A stretch of DNA of 41,285 nucleotides, from NCBI RefSeq assembly GCF_000204055.1, contig NW_006768820.1:68776-110060 (forward strand), in the 5' to 3' direction. The notes under the pieces are model-generated. The model was not told the origin of the DNA. It was given only the letters and a program-made list of their open reading frames with translations, and searched no databases. The stretch is from Melampsora larici-populina 98AG31 (lineage: Eukaryota; Basidiomycota; Pucciniomycetes; Pucciniales; Melampsoraceae). The position numbers were made by a program, and so were the translations under genes. Shown here piece after piece: positions 1 to 11,967 of this stretch (position 1 is the stretch's first letter; each line of letters begins with the position of its first letter).

Positions 1-3000
1 TTCTGTCAATGTCGGCACACTAGTCGGAGGTAAATTGTAAGTTGTAGGATCATGCTCGTAGGGTGTATCAGAGATGTGCGATTTGATACTTGGAACACGA
101 CTTCGAGGTGGCTCATTGAGGTGACTGGCGGAGCTGGCATCAAGACCGGGAGCAAAGGCAGTGGGATGGTGGCTTCGATGCGGAGGAGAAGGTCCATTGG
201 GCCTTCTTATTGATTCTTGAGAATGGACACGTGATGTATTTATCAAAACAGATTCTTGGTGATGTGGAATTCGATCGTGGTCAGCGTTGTATCTACTAGT
301 ATCTTCTGGCTGATCAGATGTGTGATGTAAACGACCCCCTGAAAGATGAGATTGCATATGATCAGTAAAATGATTAAGGACCATGTTGATGAGAAACTTA
401 TGTGTAGAAGTCCTATGAGCGAGCGCCAGCGGTGGGTGTTGATAAGTAGGTAGATTGCGTTGATCATCATTTTCAGGACAAAAAGATATCCTGGAAGATT
501 GACGACTTTGGGAAGCACTGTGATCATCATCTTGCTGAAATTCATGGGGTCCAATAGACATCCTAGCGGATGGATTGGTTTGAAAAGCAATACAATCTTG
601 ATCTTGCTGAAATTCACGGGAACCAAATGACATCCTGGAAGATGTGCCGCTTTGAGAAGAAATACGACCTGGATCTTGCTGAAACTCTCGAGGAGAGATA
701 GACATGCAGCTATTGGATCGATTGCTTTGAGAAGCACTACGATCTTGATATTGCTGAAATTCGCGGGAACCGAACGACATCCTGGATGAAAACCCGCGTT
801 GAGAAGCACTCCGATCTTGATTGTGTTGGAAATTAAGATTGGGGTGGTTAGACATCCGGGAGGACGGACGGTCATGCTCCCTTTGTGATGAAGGGCGCGG
901 GTTGAAAGACAGGGGGGGGCTGGAGTCACCGCAGGCAAAGCAACAAAAGGTACACGATTGCCTTCAAAACTGAATTGAAAGCCGTCCGTTATACATGGTT
1001 GAAGGTCAGTTGACTGATAGCCTTCCATTGCTGCGTGAGATTGGGTTTGTTGACACATATCATACTCGCTTTGTGATGATGGAGGGCGCGGGTTGAAAGA
1101 TTGGGGGGGTTCCAGAGTCACCGCAGGCAAAGGAACATCAGGTGTGCGACTTCCTTGAAATTGGAATTGAAATCCATCCGTTATACGCGGTTGCAGGTAA
1201 GCTGACTGATAGCCTTTCGTTTCTGCCTGAGGTTGGGTTTGTTGAAACATATCATACTCGCTTTGTGATGGAGGCCGCAGGTTAGAAGATTGGGGGGGTT
1301 CCGGCGTCACGGCAGGCTCAGCGACATAGGGGACGCGATTTTTTTCAGATTGAGATTGAAACCTATCCATTCTACGCAGTTGCTCGTATGTTGACTGACG
1401 GCCTTCATAGGGTGGATTGGATATGTTGTAAGGATTATGTATGGGACTGGAGGAGGTTTCAACATATCCTCGATCCAAGAAGGGAGATTTGTTGTTCCTT
1501 CTTGATACTTCTGGAGATGGCAGGAGGAATGCTTTTGGGAGATTTTTAGTATTAGCAGGAGCGGATCGGAAGGTTACATCAGGTGACAAGGAGCTGGGAC
1601 GATTTGGACTCGTAGAGTCCAGAGCATCTGCGTGATTTTGGTTACGAGACCTCTGTCGTGATGCTTCTTGAGACCGCGCGCGTGGTGTGTCGTTCGATTT
1701 GCTGGTATGCTGTGACGATGAAGTGGGAAGATTAAGAGATCTAGTCAGGCGTTGATGACCCGCGGAAGGTGGGTGCTGTGATTCCCCCCTGATGGATTCT
1801 TGAGAGGTTTCGGGATGAGATTTAGGAGAGATCTGGGCATGTGTATAGGTTGGATAGGATGAGGGAATTTGAGGTTCCTCGTAGCCAGGGTCACGTCGAT
1901 TTGCAGGCTGCTGATGGGTTTGAAATCTCTTTAGTGACTGTGACAGTGACGGGTTGTACAAAGTTGATGCTGAAGGTGACCTTTGGATGTGAGAGACAGG
2001 CAGTCGAAGGTCACTGGTGGAATTTGGACTTTTACAATTGCTTGCAGAGCTTGGGACATGGTCTGGATTCAAAGGAGAACCTCCAGTACTGGTTGTCGCG
2101 GATTCTCGAGAATGAGTACGTGATTGAGTGGGAGTTCGTCGAACATACTGGAGAGGCAAGTTGATTGGAAGACCCTGTGGCAATGAGGATTGTATGAATG
2201 ATGAATTCTCAGATTCATGATGATCAGCTTCTTGAGGGATGTTCTCCACCTCGTTTGGTATCAGATGTGAAGGGTCATTGTTGCTTCTTGGTTCTCGAGA
2301 TTCTGGCGAAGTGAGATTGTTGGTTTTATCATGGTTTTGAGATAGCGAATCAGCAAGTTGGGTTATAGGCGTACGATTAGTCTGAGTATGTGTTTGAGGG
2401 AGGTGTTGTAATTCTTTGGTTGATGCATCGACTCCCACTCTAGGGTCCTGATGGGTAGCATTGTCGTGAGGCGGTGGCATAGAGTCATTTGCTGAAGTTT
2501 GGGCTATGTTTTGATCGTTCGACCGTATACAAGAGCGCTTGGCGTTTGACTCCTCGGGGTGATTTGATATGTGAGGACGTTTTTGAGGCTCGAAGGGGAC
2601 CTCCGTAGGCTGAAATGGGACGTCCATAGGCTGAAATGGCTTTGGGGAGCTGCTGTCGTGCGGCGGTCGACGGGAACGCTTGGGCTGAGTGCTCTCTTGA
2701 TGAGATGACGGGTGAGGACGCTTTGGAGGTACAAGTAGGCTTGTATGATTGCCATCTTCGGTTATGGCTTCGAATGAAGTCAAAGGGTTTGAGAGTGAGA
2801 GGATGGCTGAATGATGATCTGTTGATAAATGATAGGGTAGTTTGGCGATCTTATGTCGTGCGCTAGGGAGAGATGGAGCTCCAGGGGTGACAAGCAAAGG
2901 ATCATACGAGGCAGAGAGTTCAAGCTCTGACTGGGCAGGGGCGGCATTGTTGAGAGTCTGAGGTGAGGCAACAAGTTGTTCAACGTCTTCAAAGAGCTCC

Positions 3001-3391
3001 AAAAGCGTATCTCGTCGGTCATTTTCATCTGTAACAAGTCGCAGTGAGTCCAAATCCAAGCACATGAATGACGAGTATAGATGAACACAGGCTGTACTTA
3101 CCAGCTAAGTTGGTATCCACATCGTAATGGCCCATGGGAGATTCCACGACTTCGTTTTTTGGACCTGGAAAGAAGCGTTCTTCTTCAGAGAGGTTCAACT
3201 TTTGAAAACCTATACAGTCAACGCACGGCTTTGATAGAACTGCGCATGTGACCTTGGATCTTCCAAACTAGGGGTTGGACTGTGGTCAACGTGGCCTGTT
3301 GAGAAATAGACTTGCTTGGACATTAGCAAGACGCCGGACAATGTATCACCTCATGAAATGAATCTGACCAACCTTGATCTGTTGATGACAT
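1..3391 (-). CDS. Ser/Gln/Pro-rich repetitive protein of unknown function, partial, with one frameshift
   Basis: I do not recognise this protein. A reading frame of over 1,000 codons, rich in S, Q, P, N and R, runs leftwards and is still open at base 1, so the 3' end is outside the window. A tentative start is the ATG at 3391; exons 3391-3373, 3209-3102 and 3028-1 join in consistent phase (intron 3029-3101 has a GTAAGT donor and TTACAG acceptor; the 3210-3372 intron has a weaker GTTGGT donor). The N-terminal part is acidic. A basic cluster around PKRSRRPP resembles a nuclear localisation signal, and a KRPH-containing block occurs twice. Around 912-919 an 8-C run (sense) puts the frame out by one; after adding one base the repeats continue in frame to base 1, whereas the uncorrected frame gives atypical hydrophobic sequence and stops at 243. 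The disordered composition suggests a regulatory or scaffold protein, but this is inference. Confidence 0.6.
489..860 (-). repeat. Five ~72-bp coding tandem repeats
   Basis: Five copies of a 72-75 bp unit follow one another. In the frame reached after the 912-919 frameshift they encode about 24 residues each with the pattern RMSxGxxEFQQxxDxxxxQ. That the repeat keeps a sensible periodic peptide only in this frame is the main evidence that the gene continues through this part. Confidence 0.75.
881..1395 (-). repeat. Three ~190-bp coding tandem repeats
   Basis: Inside the Ser/Gln-rich gene, about 63-64 residues repeat three times (units starting near 881, 1073 and 1261 on the + strand). Each unit contains the motif pattern DGFQFxFxG, xxPAVTxxPP, and SQSEYDM followed by QQTQ. 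The copies differ by a few residues and by small indels, so the duplication is not brand-new. The leftmost copy carries the homopolymer frameshift. Confidence 0.8.
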
Positions 3392-3950
3392 ATCAGAAAC
3401 AATGAGGACGAAAGGAAGGTCGGAATTGGTTGTGATGTTAGGAGAATGAGCTATGTACTTGATATAAGATCGTGAAGATGAATGATAAGGAAGTATAAGA
3501 TTGTGAAGAAGAAGTTGTACGAGTTGAAGTTTCCGAGATTTGCCTAGTATGTTGAGACTCTAGAGTTCTAAAATATTAGAAATATGTATGTATCAACTTC
3601 CAAGACACCTCAAAGAGATTGAAGTACAAAGTCTATATCTAGTATAGTAAGTTTGCATCAAAGAAAACAAAACAAAAGATATCAGCGGCCGATACGCCCT
3701 TATGTGCAAGAAAACAAGTTGATCGGCCTTTGATTGCTTGTTACAGCGATCAATCGATCAATCAGTCTATCAGCCTGGCCTCGCCTTTATCTCATTCGTC
3801 TGACATGAAGGTTTGCGTATAGCTCATACCCAATCTTAGAAATATTCCTTTCATTGCGGACGTAGAATCAACATCACGCTGTTGGAGTAATTAAATTCTG
3901 CTTCATCTACATCTTTGATGATCTGTTCGAAAGCTTGCTATTTTGCACCC

Positions 3951-4130
3951 AATCCCTCCTTATAACCCGTACTTGGCTTCCTGGAGAAGTCATCTTCATC
4001 TGACTTATCGTTACATTATTTTAGATATCAACTTTATTTCATCTTCCCAGCGAAGACCTTTCAAAGTCTTGCCGTATACTCTTATAACCTTGACTTCCTG
4101 GAGAAGTCATTTTCATCTCACTTACTGTTG
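3951..4130. repeat. Imperfect direct repeat in divergent intergenic region
   Basis: A block of about 45 bases beginning CTTATAACC and containing CTTCCTGGAGAAGTCAT occurs at about 3959-4015 and again at 4081-4135, spaced by about 117 bases. It lies in the 3392-4262 interval between the leftward gene start (3391) and the rightward start (4263). The rest of that interval is AT-rich; I see no gene in it. Confidence 0.6.
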
Positions 4131-4262
4131 CATTCCTTGACATATCCGTTTTGTCTTGTTCAAAAAAAATCCACCTTAGGGCAGTCTATTCTTCATTTTT
4201 GCTTCTTCCTTCACTTGAGCAGATTGATCATCTCCCCCGCCAAAGGCAAAGTTTCAGAAAGC

Positions 4263-5476
4263 ATGAACACCATCGTCGCTTCCAAACGTAAGTTGATAAT
4301 CATTTTTGGGCATACACTGCTCCTCTAAATTGTGCTAATGGGATCTTCATGTTTGCGGGAAAAGCGTTTCTCCATCAACCTATGCACTTCAAAGACGGGG
4401 CTGGAGTCAGCTCTGTGAAAGCTCAAAATCGAGAAGTTGCTAAGTGGTTACCTCAGCGCAACTCGGGCTCTTATCAGGCCATTACGGACTACATGAAATT
4501 TCTGCTTGGAAGATTCAACTCTCGTACACCCTATCCTGCTAGTCCAGAACCTTTTGAACTCGATGCGCTCCCTCAACTATCTTCGGAAACTATCTTCGCT
4601 GATTTCAGTGTTTTTGCCCACGATCTTCCGCCGCCTAGTCCTTCCCAACAAACTATAAAGCTCTTACCTCGGCAAGCCTCTTGTTGGTTTCCATACAGGA
4701 GGCTCTTTCTTCAAGATCTTACTCGATATTCTATCCCTCGTGCCACTCTAGCTTGGGAGTCATCCGTCAGCTCACCTTGGAATCAGATCATGCTGGTGTT
4801 CTTATTAAAGCACTGGCGATGGGCTATGTTGCAAGGGGCATTCTCTCAATATCATCCTGATCCTAGATTTTCAAGCGATTCGATATGTAGAGCTGTCATG
4901 GAGAGATGGTTTCGAGGAAGAGTGGGCCAAGATGAAAAATATCGCCTCAGAAAAAAGAAAAACCAGAGAAGAGCTACAGTAAGTCCCCTTCCCGAGAATT
5001 TTGTCCTTTTGTTCAATCACTAAGATCCACCTGTCCCCAGATTTATCGTTACCGCCTAGATGCTTTAGAAGAATTTGTCGAATCAGACGATAGAGACCTG
5101 CTCCCGTCTGCTTTAAGCTTATGCCTCATGTTGCTCAGACACAGAGGACGATGGACCTGGTAAAACCCGCGCCGTTGGTATGGCTTGGAGGAGTGAGGAA
5201 TTCTCGGAGTTCATGTACTTGCTTGATAAGCTTTCCTTCAAACAACAGAAGGCTTTGCACGGGTCAAGATGGGCGGCTGGCCGGCTTGACATGAGAAGAT
5301 CTCCAGCTATTCAGATCCTATCTCACGGTAAAGCCCCTCGAAATCTCCCATCAAATTGCTACTGTCCTGAGTGGAGGAATACATTTGGAGAAACCCATAA
5401 ACAGCTCCTGACTCAAAAACCTGCCAGTTCAACTCTTAGTTTACTGACAGCAAAAATACGCCAATCACTTGTTTGA
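4263..5476 (+). pseudogene. Degraded copy of a multicopy rust-specific protein family
   Basis: Function unknown. Exon 4263-4287 (ATG; donor GTAAGT at 4288) joins exon 4365-4978 in phase, and a further intron (GTAAGT at 4979, acceptor CCCCAG ending 5040) leads to an exon at 5041. The frame breaks by one base near 5125-5135 and resumes through 5180-5476. The second half has the order acidic CSDTEDDGPGK, then WRSEEFSEFMYLLD, then KAPRNLP followed by CPEW. The 27.8-28.1 kb copy shows the same order as HSDDEEVPGK, QSKNASKFMRRLD, KAPKNLP and DPKW. That shared order is the basis for calling the two loci one family. The first half (exon 2) has no counterpart that I recognise. Either the break is an assembly error or the gene is dead. 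Confidence 0.55.
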
Positions 5477-5719
5477 AATCACCTTGTCATACCTAACGTG
5501 TTCAGCCAGCGGAAATTCATGTGCTCAGTCGACATTCAGACGCATATTCATAGAATTTTGATGAACAACAGGAAATCTCATTTTTTAAAACATATACTCT
5601 CACTCATAAGTACAAATCTGTCCTGACTATTTATCCAAGAATATTGTATCTAAATATGCTTTTAGTGGAATACATCATTCAGTTGCTTTAATCTTCACCA
5701 TTCTGACGTGTTGCCTGCG

Positions 5720-8700
5720 TCAATTGAGATCTTCCCCATCGTGGTCAGATAGATCATCCAGAGGCCAACTATATTAGAGTATTAAAAAACTTACTATGTT
5801 GCGCAGCCCTACTATACCTAGAGTCTCCTCCGCAATACCGAGGTGACCGGGTAGATAGGGCAAAACAATGATGTGTCCCATAAGATCGTGAACATCAACG
5901 ACCACAGTACGTTCTATCTTGGAGTATACCCTGGCGGCCTGAAGGCGGGGGTGAGAAACAAAGCAATCACGTGCTGAATCACTTGCATTCAGCTGGGTGA
6001 ATTGGTCGACCGCTAAAAACACCGTTGGGACTACCTTTGATCGAAACGCATATTTTATGTATCCAAAACGACGCTGCCCCTGAATGCAATACTCGATTGC
6101 GCTATTACCCTTACCTTTGACGCGCTGATTTGAGGTGTAATTCTTACCACAGATCTTGAGTAGTGTGGTGGTTTCGACGACTGTAGGCAGAGTTGGGCTG
6201 CAATTGGAGATGAAATGATAATCATAGAATTGTCCATAACGTTGATCCAGCTCGAAATTCAGATAATTGAGCCAGATTTCATAAGTATCGCGCTGTAGGC
6301 TGGTCTCCTTAGACCATTTTGTCTTTGGAGTCTCCGTAAGATCTTGAATCACTTCTTCTCGAATGTTCGCATCGACACGGCCTAGGAAGGTAGGACAGCC
6401 ATTCAACACCGCCTTGAATAGTGCTCGCCGAGTGTAAGTCTGTGTCATTGTCTTATCTATGTCCGCTACAATGATCAATACAAAACAAACAGTTGATACA
6501 TAACGTCAACATAAATTGGTCAGCTCACGTCAATAGAATGAAAAACATACCTGTGTGATGATTTTTTGAGGTTTTAATCAGCATCCCTATCACACGCTCA
6601 CCAAACATCGTGCCAGTGTACGGTGGAGGACCAAAGAGCTCCGTGACTTCAACAAGATGCTGCAAGAAGTGCAAATTGGGCTTGATACTGACACCCTTCC
6701 AAAAAGAGCCGAGATGTGTCCGATAGCTATGCACTGCTTGTTTGAGATCTTCCTTATCCTTTTTGGTTAATGTTCGAGACAGAGCACAGTTTGTAATCTC
6801 CACTAAGTATATCAGGCTCCGACATAGGGCCTGGTCCTTCGCGTCTGTTGAAAAGTAGAGCTTAGGGATGATTGTGAGGACCATATAAACCGTGTAAAAA
6901 GTCAGCCATTCCATTGCACTCGGATTTCCAGACTTTGGGATTCCGATCTTGATTGGAGGGCGGTTCATCCAACTTGGCGTTTTTGCTGTTGAAATCGCAT
7001 GTCGGATCTCGATTAGATCGTCCATTGTAAGTGATGGATTCGCGGTAGTGGGGTCGGATTGACCTTCACTTGGTTTTGAAGACTTTGAAGCAACAGTTGC
7101 GGTTTTTTTGTTTCCTTTTTTTTTGAGGACTGCGCAGATGCGCGAACCGTGATGTTTGAACCGCTTCGAAGTCGGCCTGTACTGACCTTACCATGTACCG
7201 GTCTTTCAACGGTAGCAAGGCTCGTGGAACTTTGTGACCGCAGTCGATTGGATCGCCGTAGATCAGACCGCTGGAAATTGGGATCTTCAGACGATGGAAT
7301 CAAGACAAGCTCGGTAGAAGACCTAAAGGTGAAGGCGCCTTGGTCCTCGAGTCTATTCGGTGCCTCAGGTGTCAGGAAAGGTACAGGGGTCCCAATGGAC
7401 GCGCCCACCTTTGCTCTTTTAGCGTTGTTGATTTGATTACGTGACCCACGTGGTCTGCCACGTTTTCTGGGTGCTGGAGACTCTGGTTGGATGACTTCAC
7501 TACAAGATGAAGAAGGTCCTTTTCCCGTTGGAATGACTTGCTCCGTAAATGATTTCAAGGATGATGCCTCGCTTGTTTTGTCGGCAGCTGAACTAGATTG
7601 GGGGCGATTTGAGCTTGCAGATTCATTCAAATCGGGGATGCTCGACCAGTCCATCGGCAAACTTTCATTCATATCGCTCGATTGTTCCGTTTGCATGCTG
7701 TTGTTGTCTTGTGAGCTTGCTATTTCTGATTCTTCTGAGGTTGAAATACCAGACTGAGAGAAAGATAAGTAGGATGCAATCAGCTTTTCATTTCTTTCCA
7801 CTGAATACCATAGGATTATCAAAAGAAAGTTGCTCACATCAACGTTTTTGGAGACAAAAGATCCTCCAATCAGCGGATTACATATAATCGAATGAGCTTC
7901 GGCATCCAGCTTTGCTTTGAGCTTTTTACCCGCTTGACCAAGTCCTATAAAATTATGCGCATGATCCTTCAAAGTTCCAAGGAGTAAACAGTGCATAACA
8001 TCGATGGTGACAAATTCAATGGGTCGCCAATAGGGAAGCTCAGATAAAACTGTATATCGAAGCCCGTATGTGTTGAATATTGTTTCTTGTTTCTGTTGTG
8101 TGAATGCATCCTTCCATTCTTCTGCGTGTTGTTGATGGTTGATTCTTTCTGGCCATAGATCAGGATCAATAATGTGTCGTTCTCCCAGCACAATACCACA
8201 GTGCGCGCAGAAGTGTGTTGCCGTATGCGAACCAAAGCCAGCCACTTTCCGCATGGCTGGGAGATCCGCTATAAGGGGCCATAGCGCGGCACGTATGAGA
8301 CGGCCTTCAGGATGATCCGCAGTTGATGTTAGAAAAATGCCTCTCCAAAGTTGTTGGAGTTCGGCCACGAGCGGCTTCAAAAGTTCGTTCATTTGTTCAA
8401 GAGCCGGTTCGCTAGGTCCAGGAATTACGCCAAAAAGAAAAAGGTTCTCTTGCTTGTATCGTTTGTCTGGTGGCAGATTGTAACATATGAGAAGCATTAT
8501 ACCGTGGGATCTTGCTTTTCGAGCCCCTCGTCCATGAGGATTGAACCAATCGACGAATAACCCAAAGACTAGGTTTCCACTTTTCGAAGTGAATGGGATT
8601 CCTGAGTGCCCAAAAGATCGCCACATCTCGCCATCCCATATGTCACGCATGGTTTCGCCATCGTACTGATGCTGTAACGGAGCATCCAGAGCATCTTCAA

Positions 8701-9712
8701 AGCCGGGAATACTGAACATCCTAGCCAGCCAGGTTCGAAGAGAGTGGTAATGAAATTGCTGGCATGGTGTGGGAACGACACCTGAATAGAGAGCTCTTCC
8801 GCAAGCATGACGTGTAGTTGGAGTACCCCTTGGTTGATTAGGCTCTCGCAAAAAGCGTTTAGCATCACACACCGTCCTGGAAGTTTCATCAATATCTTTA
8901 GCTGGTGGGCCATGGAGGGCGAAACATTCCGGGCAAACGACCTGAGATTCCAGGCTGACCTCAAGGTTCAGCATCGTATATAACGTGGGCAGAGTTAGCG
9001 GTAAGCTCTCCCAGTATGGACGACCGGTATAATTCATATCTTTCGATGTTTGTTCTATCAGCCGTCGGTTGAAGTGAAGTAAAGTCCGGCACGCTCGATT
9101 TTTGACCCCTTTCACAATACCTGCGTGTGCGACCTGGAGCATCCCAATAAGGCATGAAGGTCGCTGAAGGTAGACCTGCGGGATCTGGTAGGCGGCCGTT
9201 GAGACTGTCTCGACGACATACAGAGGATCAAGAGTGTCGGAATGGGTTCTTCGAATTGTCTGCGAGCTGCTTCGGCGCCTTCGCGCTCCAGGCACGTTTG
9301 AAGCTGGTGACGAACGATCTGGATTGTGAGCTGGGGAACAGCTCTGCAATCTGACGGCGGCCAGGTGACCAGTACTTAGAGACCTCTGGCGCCCCTGGAA
9401 CAGACAAAATGCTTAATCAGCGATCAGCTAAAAGATAATAAAACAAACAATACGGACCACGATATATGTGTTAGCGTGGACAGACGAGGCACCGGCTTGA
9501 GACGCTTGCTGAGCTACTTGAGACGCTTGCTGAGCTAGTGGTGTTGATACGTTCTCACTGGTCTGTGTCAAGCGAATCCTTCGCAGTTTGTCTTCGTGGT
9601 ACCGCCCGTTTTGCTTGTTTCTCGCTTTGCCTTGACGAAGAACACCGTCGAGCTCAAAACTTTCCGCCGCACAACCAAGCTCTTCACAGCAGCAGATGTG
9701 CTGGGCCATCAC
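5720..9712 (-). pseudogene. CACTA/EnSpm-type (Tnp2-like) transposase gene, nearly full length, one frameshift
   Basis: Cut-and-paste transposase of the fungal CACTA group. Exons read 9712-9458 (Cys-rich start HICCCEELGC), 9394-7838, 7753-6551 and 6465 to about 5774, all joining in phase. The 7754-7837 intron is 84 bp and has no stops. Central motifs are SVDWF-like (FVDWFNPHG), LPPDKRY, FGVIPGPSEP, HFCAHCGI and the block IDVMHCLLLG seen near the catalytic region. The C-terminal domain contains HFLQHL, ELFGPPPYTG, FGERVIGMLI and DKTMTQTY. A Ser/Pro/Arg-rich linker separates the halves, and a one-base-short homopolymer (sense A9 or A7, 7102-7124) breaks the frame there. The last residues (WPLDDLSD near 5755, stop about 5720) are in another frame beyond 5774. 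Expected length about 1,230 residues. Terminal inverted repeats were not found by eye. Confidence 0.8.
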
Positions 9713-10033
9713 AATGGACGATTGAAGTCGATAGAAAATTGAAGTCGATGAATTGGAAGAACAGATGATATAAAACCGAAGTTGAGCAATCGGAGTGGTG
9801 TGTCAGTGTAGGCGATCAGGAAATATCACTGTTTCCCACTTGGAATGTTTTCTGGAATATTTTATTATGTATTCGCCAGATCTAAGCATCACGTGATGCT
9901 CTAAAACCCGTCTTCCTCGCACACCAAACTCAGAGCACCTCTGCATTCTTACCAGCCTGTCTTTCACCAACTCAGGCAGAAAGCAAGTCAAATTGTGGGA
10001 GACATACATCTTTTCAAGGTTTTTGAGTGAGAA

Positions 10034-10341
10034 TGTTTCGTTTATAAATTGACAGAGACTGCATGATTTAAAAAACCAATCCATTGAGGCCCAAAATATA
10101 TACATATGTAAACTATAACTTGTAGATGAGAGAGAAAAGTGAAAATCATGAGTTGTTTATAGATAGTTAAAGACTGCATGATCTAAGAAACCAATCCATT
10201 GAGGCCCAAAATATATACATTTGTAAACTATAACTTGTAAATGAGAGAGAAAAGTGGAAATAATGAGTTGTTTACGAATAGTTAAAGACTGCATGATCCA
10301 CGAAACCAATCCATTGAGCCCAAAAATATATACATATGTAA
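10034..10341. repeat. 115-bp tandem repeat, about 2.6 copies
   Basis: The block beginning GACTGCATGAT starts at 10057, 10172 and 10287, an exact 115-base period. Each copy has CCAATCCATTGAG, ATATATACAT and ACTATAACTTGTA, the last absent from the truncated third copy. It is non-coding and AT-rich. The 9713-10033 stretch before it shows nothing I can assign. Confidence 0.9.
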
Positions 10342-10582
10342 TGAAACACTACGGATCTAAGACAAAATGACCTGTTGTAAAAAATTTAATGAGATTAATC
10401 TGATCCGGTGGGAAAGAATGCTATTCACGAACAAAATGCCACGAAAACTTACTTATATCCTCCTAGATTCCATAGTACGCACCGTACTGGACGACAACAT
10501 GATGATCAAACAGTTCAAGTATCTTTGCTTTCAAAGTCCCACAGGGGATGCGCTGAGTTGGCTTGAAGTGCCAGATGATCTG

Positions 10583-11314
10583 TCAAAGGCGATCTCCAGT
10601 GGTCCAATCCGGGACCCACCCGGGCAAGAGGTATCGGAGAAGATGAGGGGGTAAGGTCGAGATCTTTGACCAGAAGTCTAGATCTTCGTGAACGGAGGGA
10701 AGGGGACGCCTATAGGGTGGCACGTCCCTTAGTTCAGCCCGTTGAGCAATTCTTGGAGAACGACGGCGTCGGGGATTTGGAGGTTGAGCTATGAGAACTG
10801 AAGGACTGCGTCGACGAACTGGGGCTTCTAAAGCTAAGTTTTCTATTTGAAGATTTTCTACCGCTTGGTCTTCCACTATCAAGCCTTCTGCCCTGACTTG
10901 AAGACCGCGCGCGTTTATTTCTACGTCAGTATCAGGAAGAAGTTGAGCTGGGGTTCGGTGACCGCGCGTGCATTGGGTGGTGGTGATGGATGAGTTTTCC
11001 GCCATGGTGAGGTTGCCGTAGATCTTGATGGACCTGATTTGATTTGTAACTATCAAAACGATTACAGTTTAGCAATCGACAAGACCCCGGGGGAAAGAAA
11101 AAGATAGGACCAACATACCCAGCAAGAGAAAAGCGTTGGCGATCTGGATCAATAAGTTGGTTTGAGAAGTGGCGTGAATTGTTTTCAATCTCCAGTGACT
11201 CAGACCTTTAAGTACGAGTGACTTACCAGGAAGGCTTCTGATGATGAAAAGGTTGCCGGAGGGAGGGCGTTGGTCCTTTGACCATCCTTCATTGGACCCG
11301 TGGACGATTTTCAA
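10583..11314 (-). CDS. Small hypothetical protein, possibly multi-exon
   Basis: I do not recognise it. The clearest coding part is 11005-10583, 140 codons from ATG (MAENSS) to a stop. It is Arg/Pro/Glu-rich with an RRRSPRIAQRAEL basic patch and a C-terminal WxxxISTLPPHLLRYLLPGW segment. Upstream, a peptide-like stretch ending IIRSLPG is followed by a GTAAGT donor near 11225, and a TTTTGATAG acceptor lies just before the ATG, so earlier exons up to about 11314 are plausible. It lies between the tandem repeat and the DIRS-like element. It could equally be the edge of another degraded element. From 11315 to 11967 I see no gene. Confidence 0.35.
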
Positions 11315-11967
11315 AGGCGAACATAAAGGAGACCTTGACCAATCGGAGACAATCGTCTTAATTAGCGGTGAGAGCTATCAATTCATTGGCAAGGTTCAAG
11401 GAAATGTCAACAGCGAGGCGATTGTCTGGATGAATGGCACCGGTGACATTTGGTGAGGTGCGGTGATCGCAGAAGAGACACGATCATCTTGAAGAAGGGA
11501 GTGACCGGTAGCAACATCTTGGGGAAGTCTAAGATGGATTTGAAGAACGGGGAAAGAGTGACCGACAATTCAGTCAGTGTATATGATAACTGAGGAAAGG
11601 GAACGGAAGGGAGGGTCAACGTTTGTTGTATGTATGTACATACCATTCTTTGACAGAGTATGTACACACACCAGACATCCCAATGTCCTTTGGTTTACCG
11701 TTTCATACATAAAAGTTCCCTCAAATTCCGGCCATAGTTCTGGAAGAGCGTCCAACGGTTAACATACTTGTATCCGACCCGTTGATCAACTGTACCGCCG
11801 AGGAAAACCATTCAACTAACCCCTTTCAACGATGAGTAAGTAACCTTGAGTAACGGTAAAGATAGTACTTTAGATGGAATCGAGTCTACTCAGTCAAGTG
11901 GCTAAGGATGAATAGTTCAAACATGGAGGTTCATCCTGACTGACGACGCTACTGCGATGCTCAGTGA

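Noticed and set aside
1841..2164. 107-codon open frame on + strand
   Set aside because: It is antisense to the long Ser/Gln-rich gene, whose composition creates chance open frames on the other strand.
4880..4978. Alternative Glu/Lys-rich reading of the end of exon 2 in the rust-family copy
   Set aside because: It looks protein-like, but it joins the next exon out of phase and meets a stop within a few codons; the other frame joins correctly.
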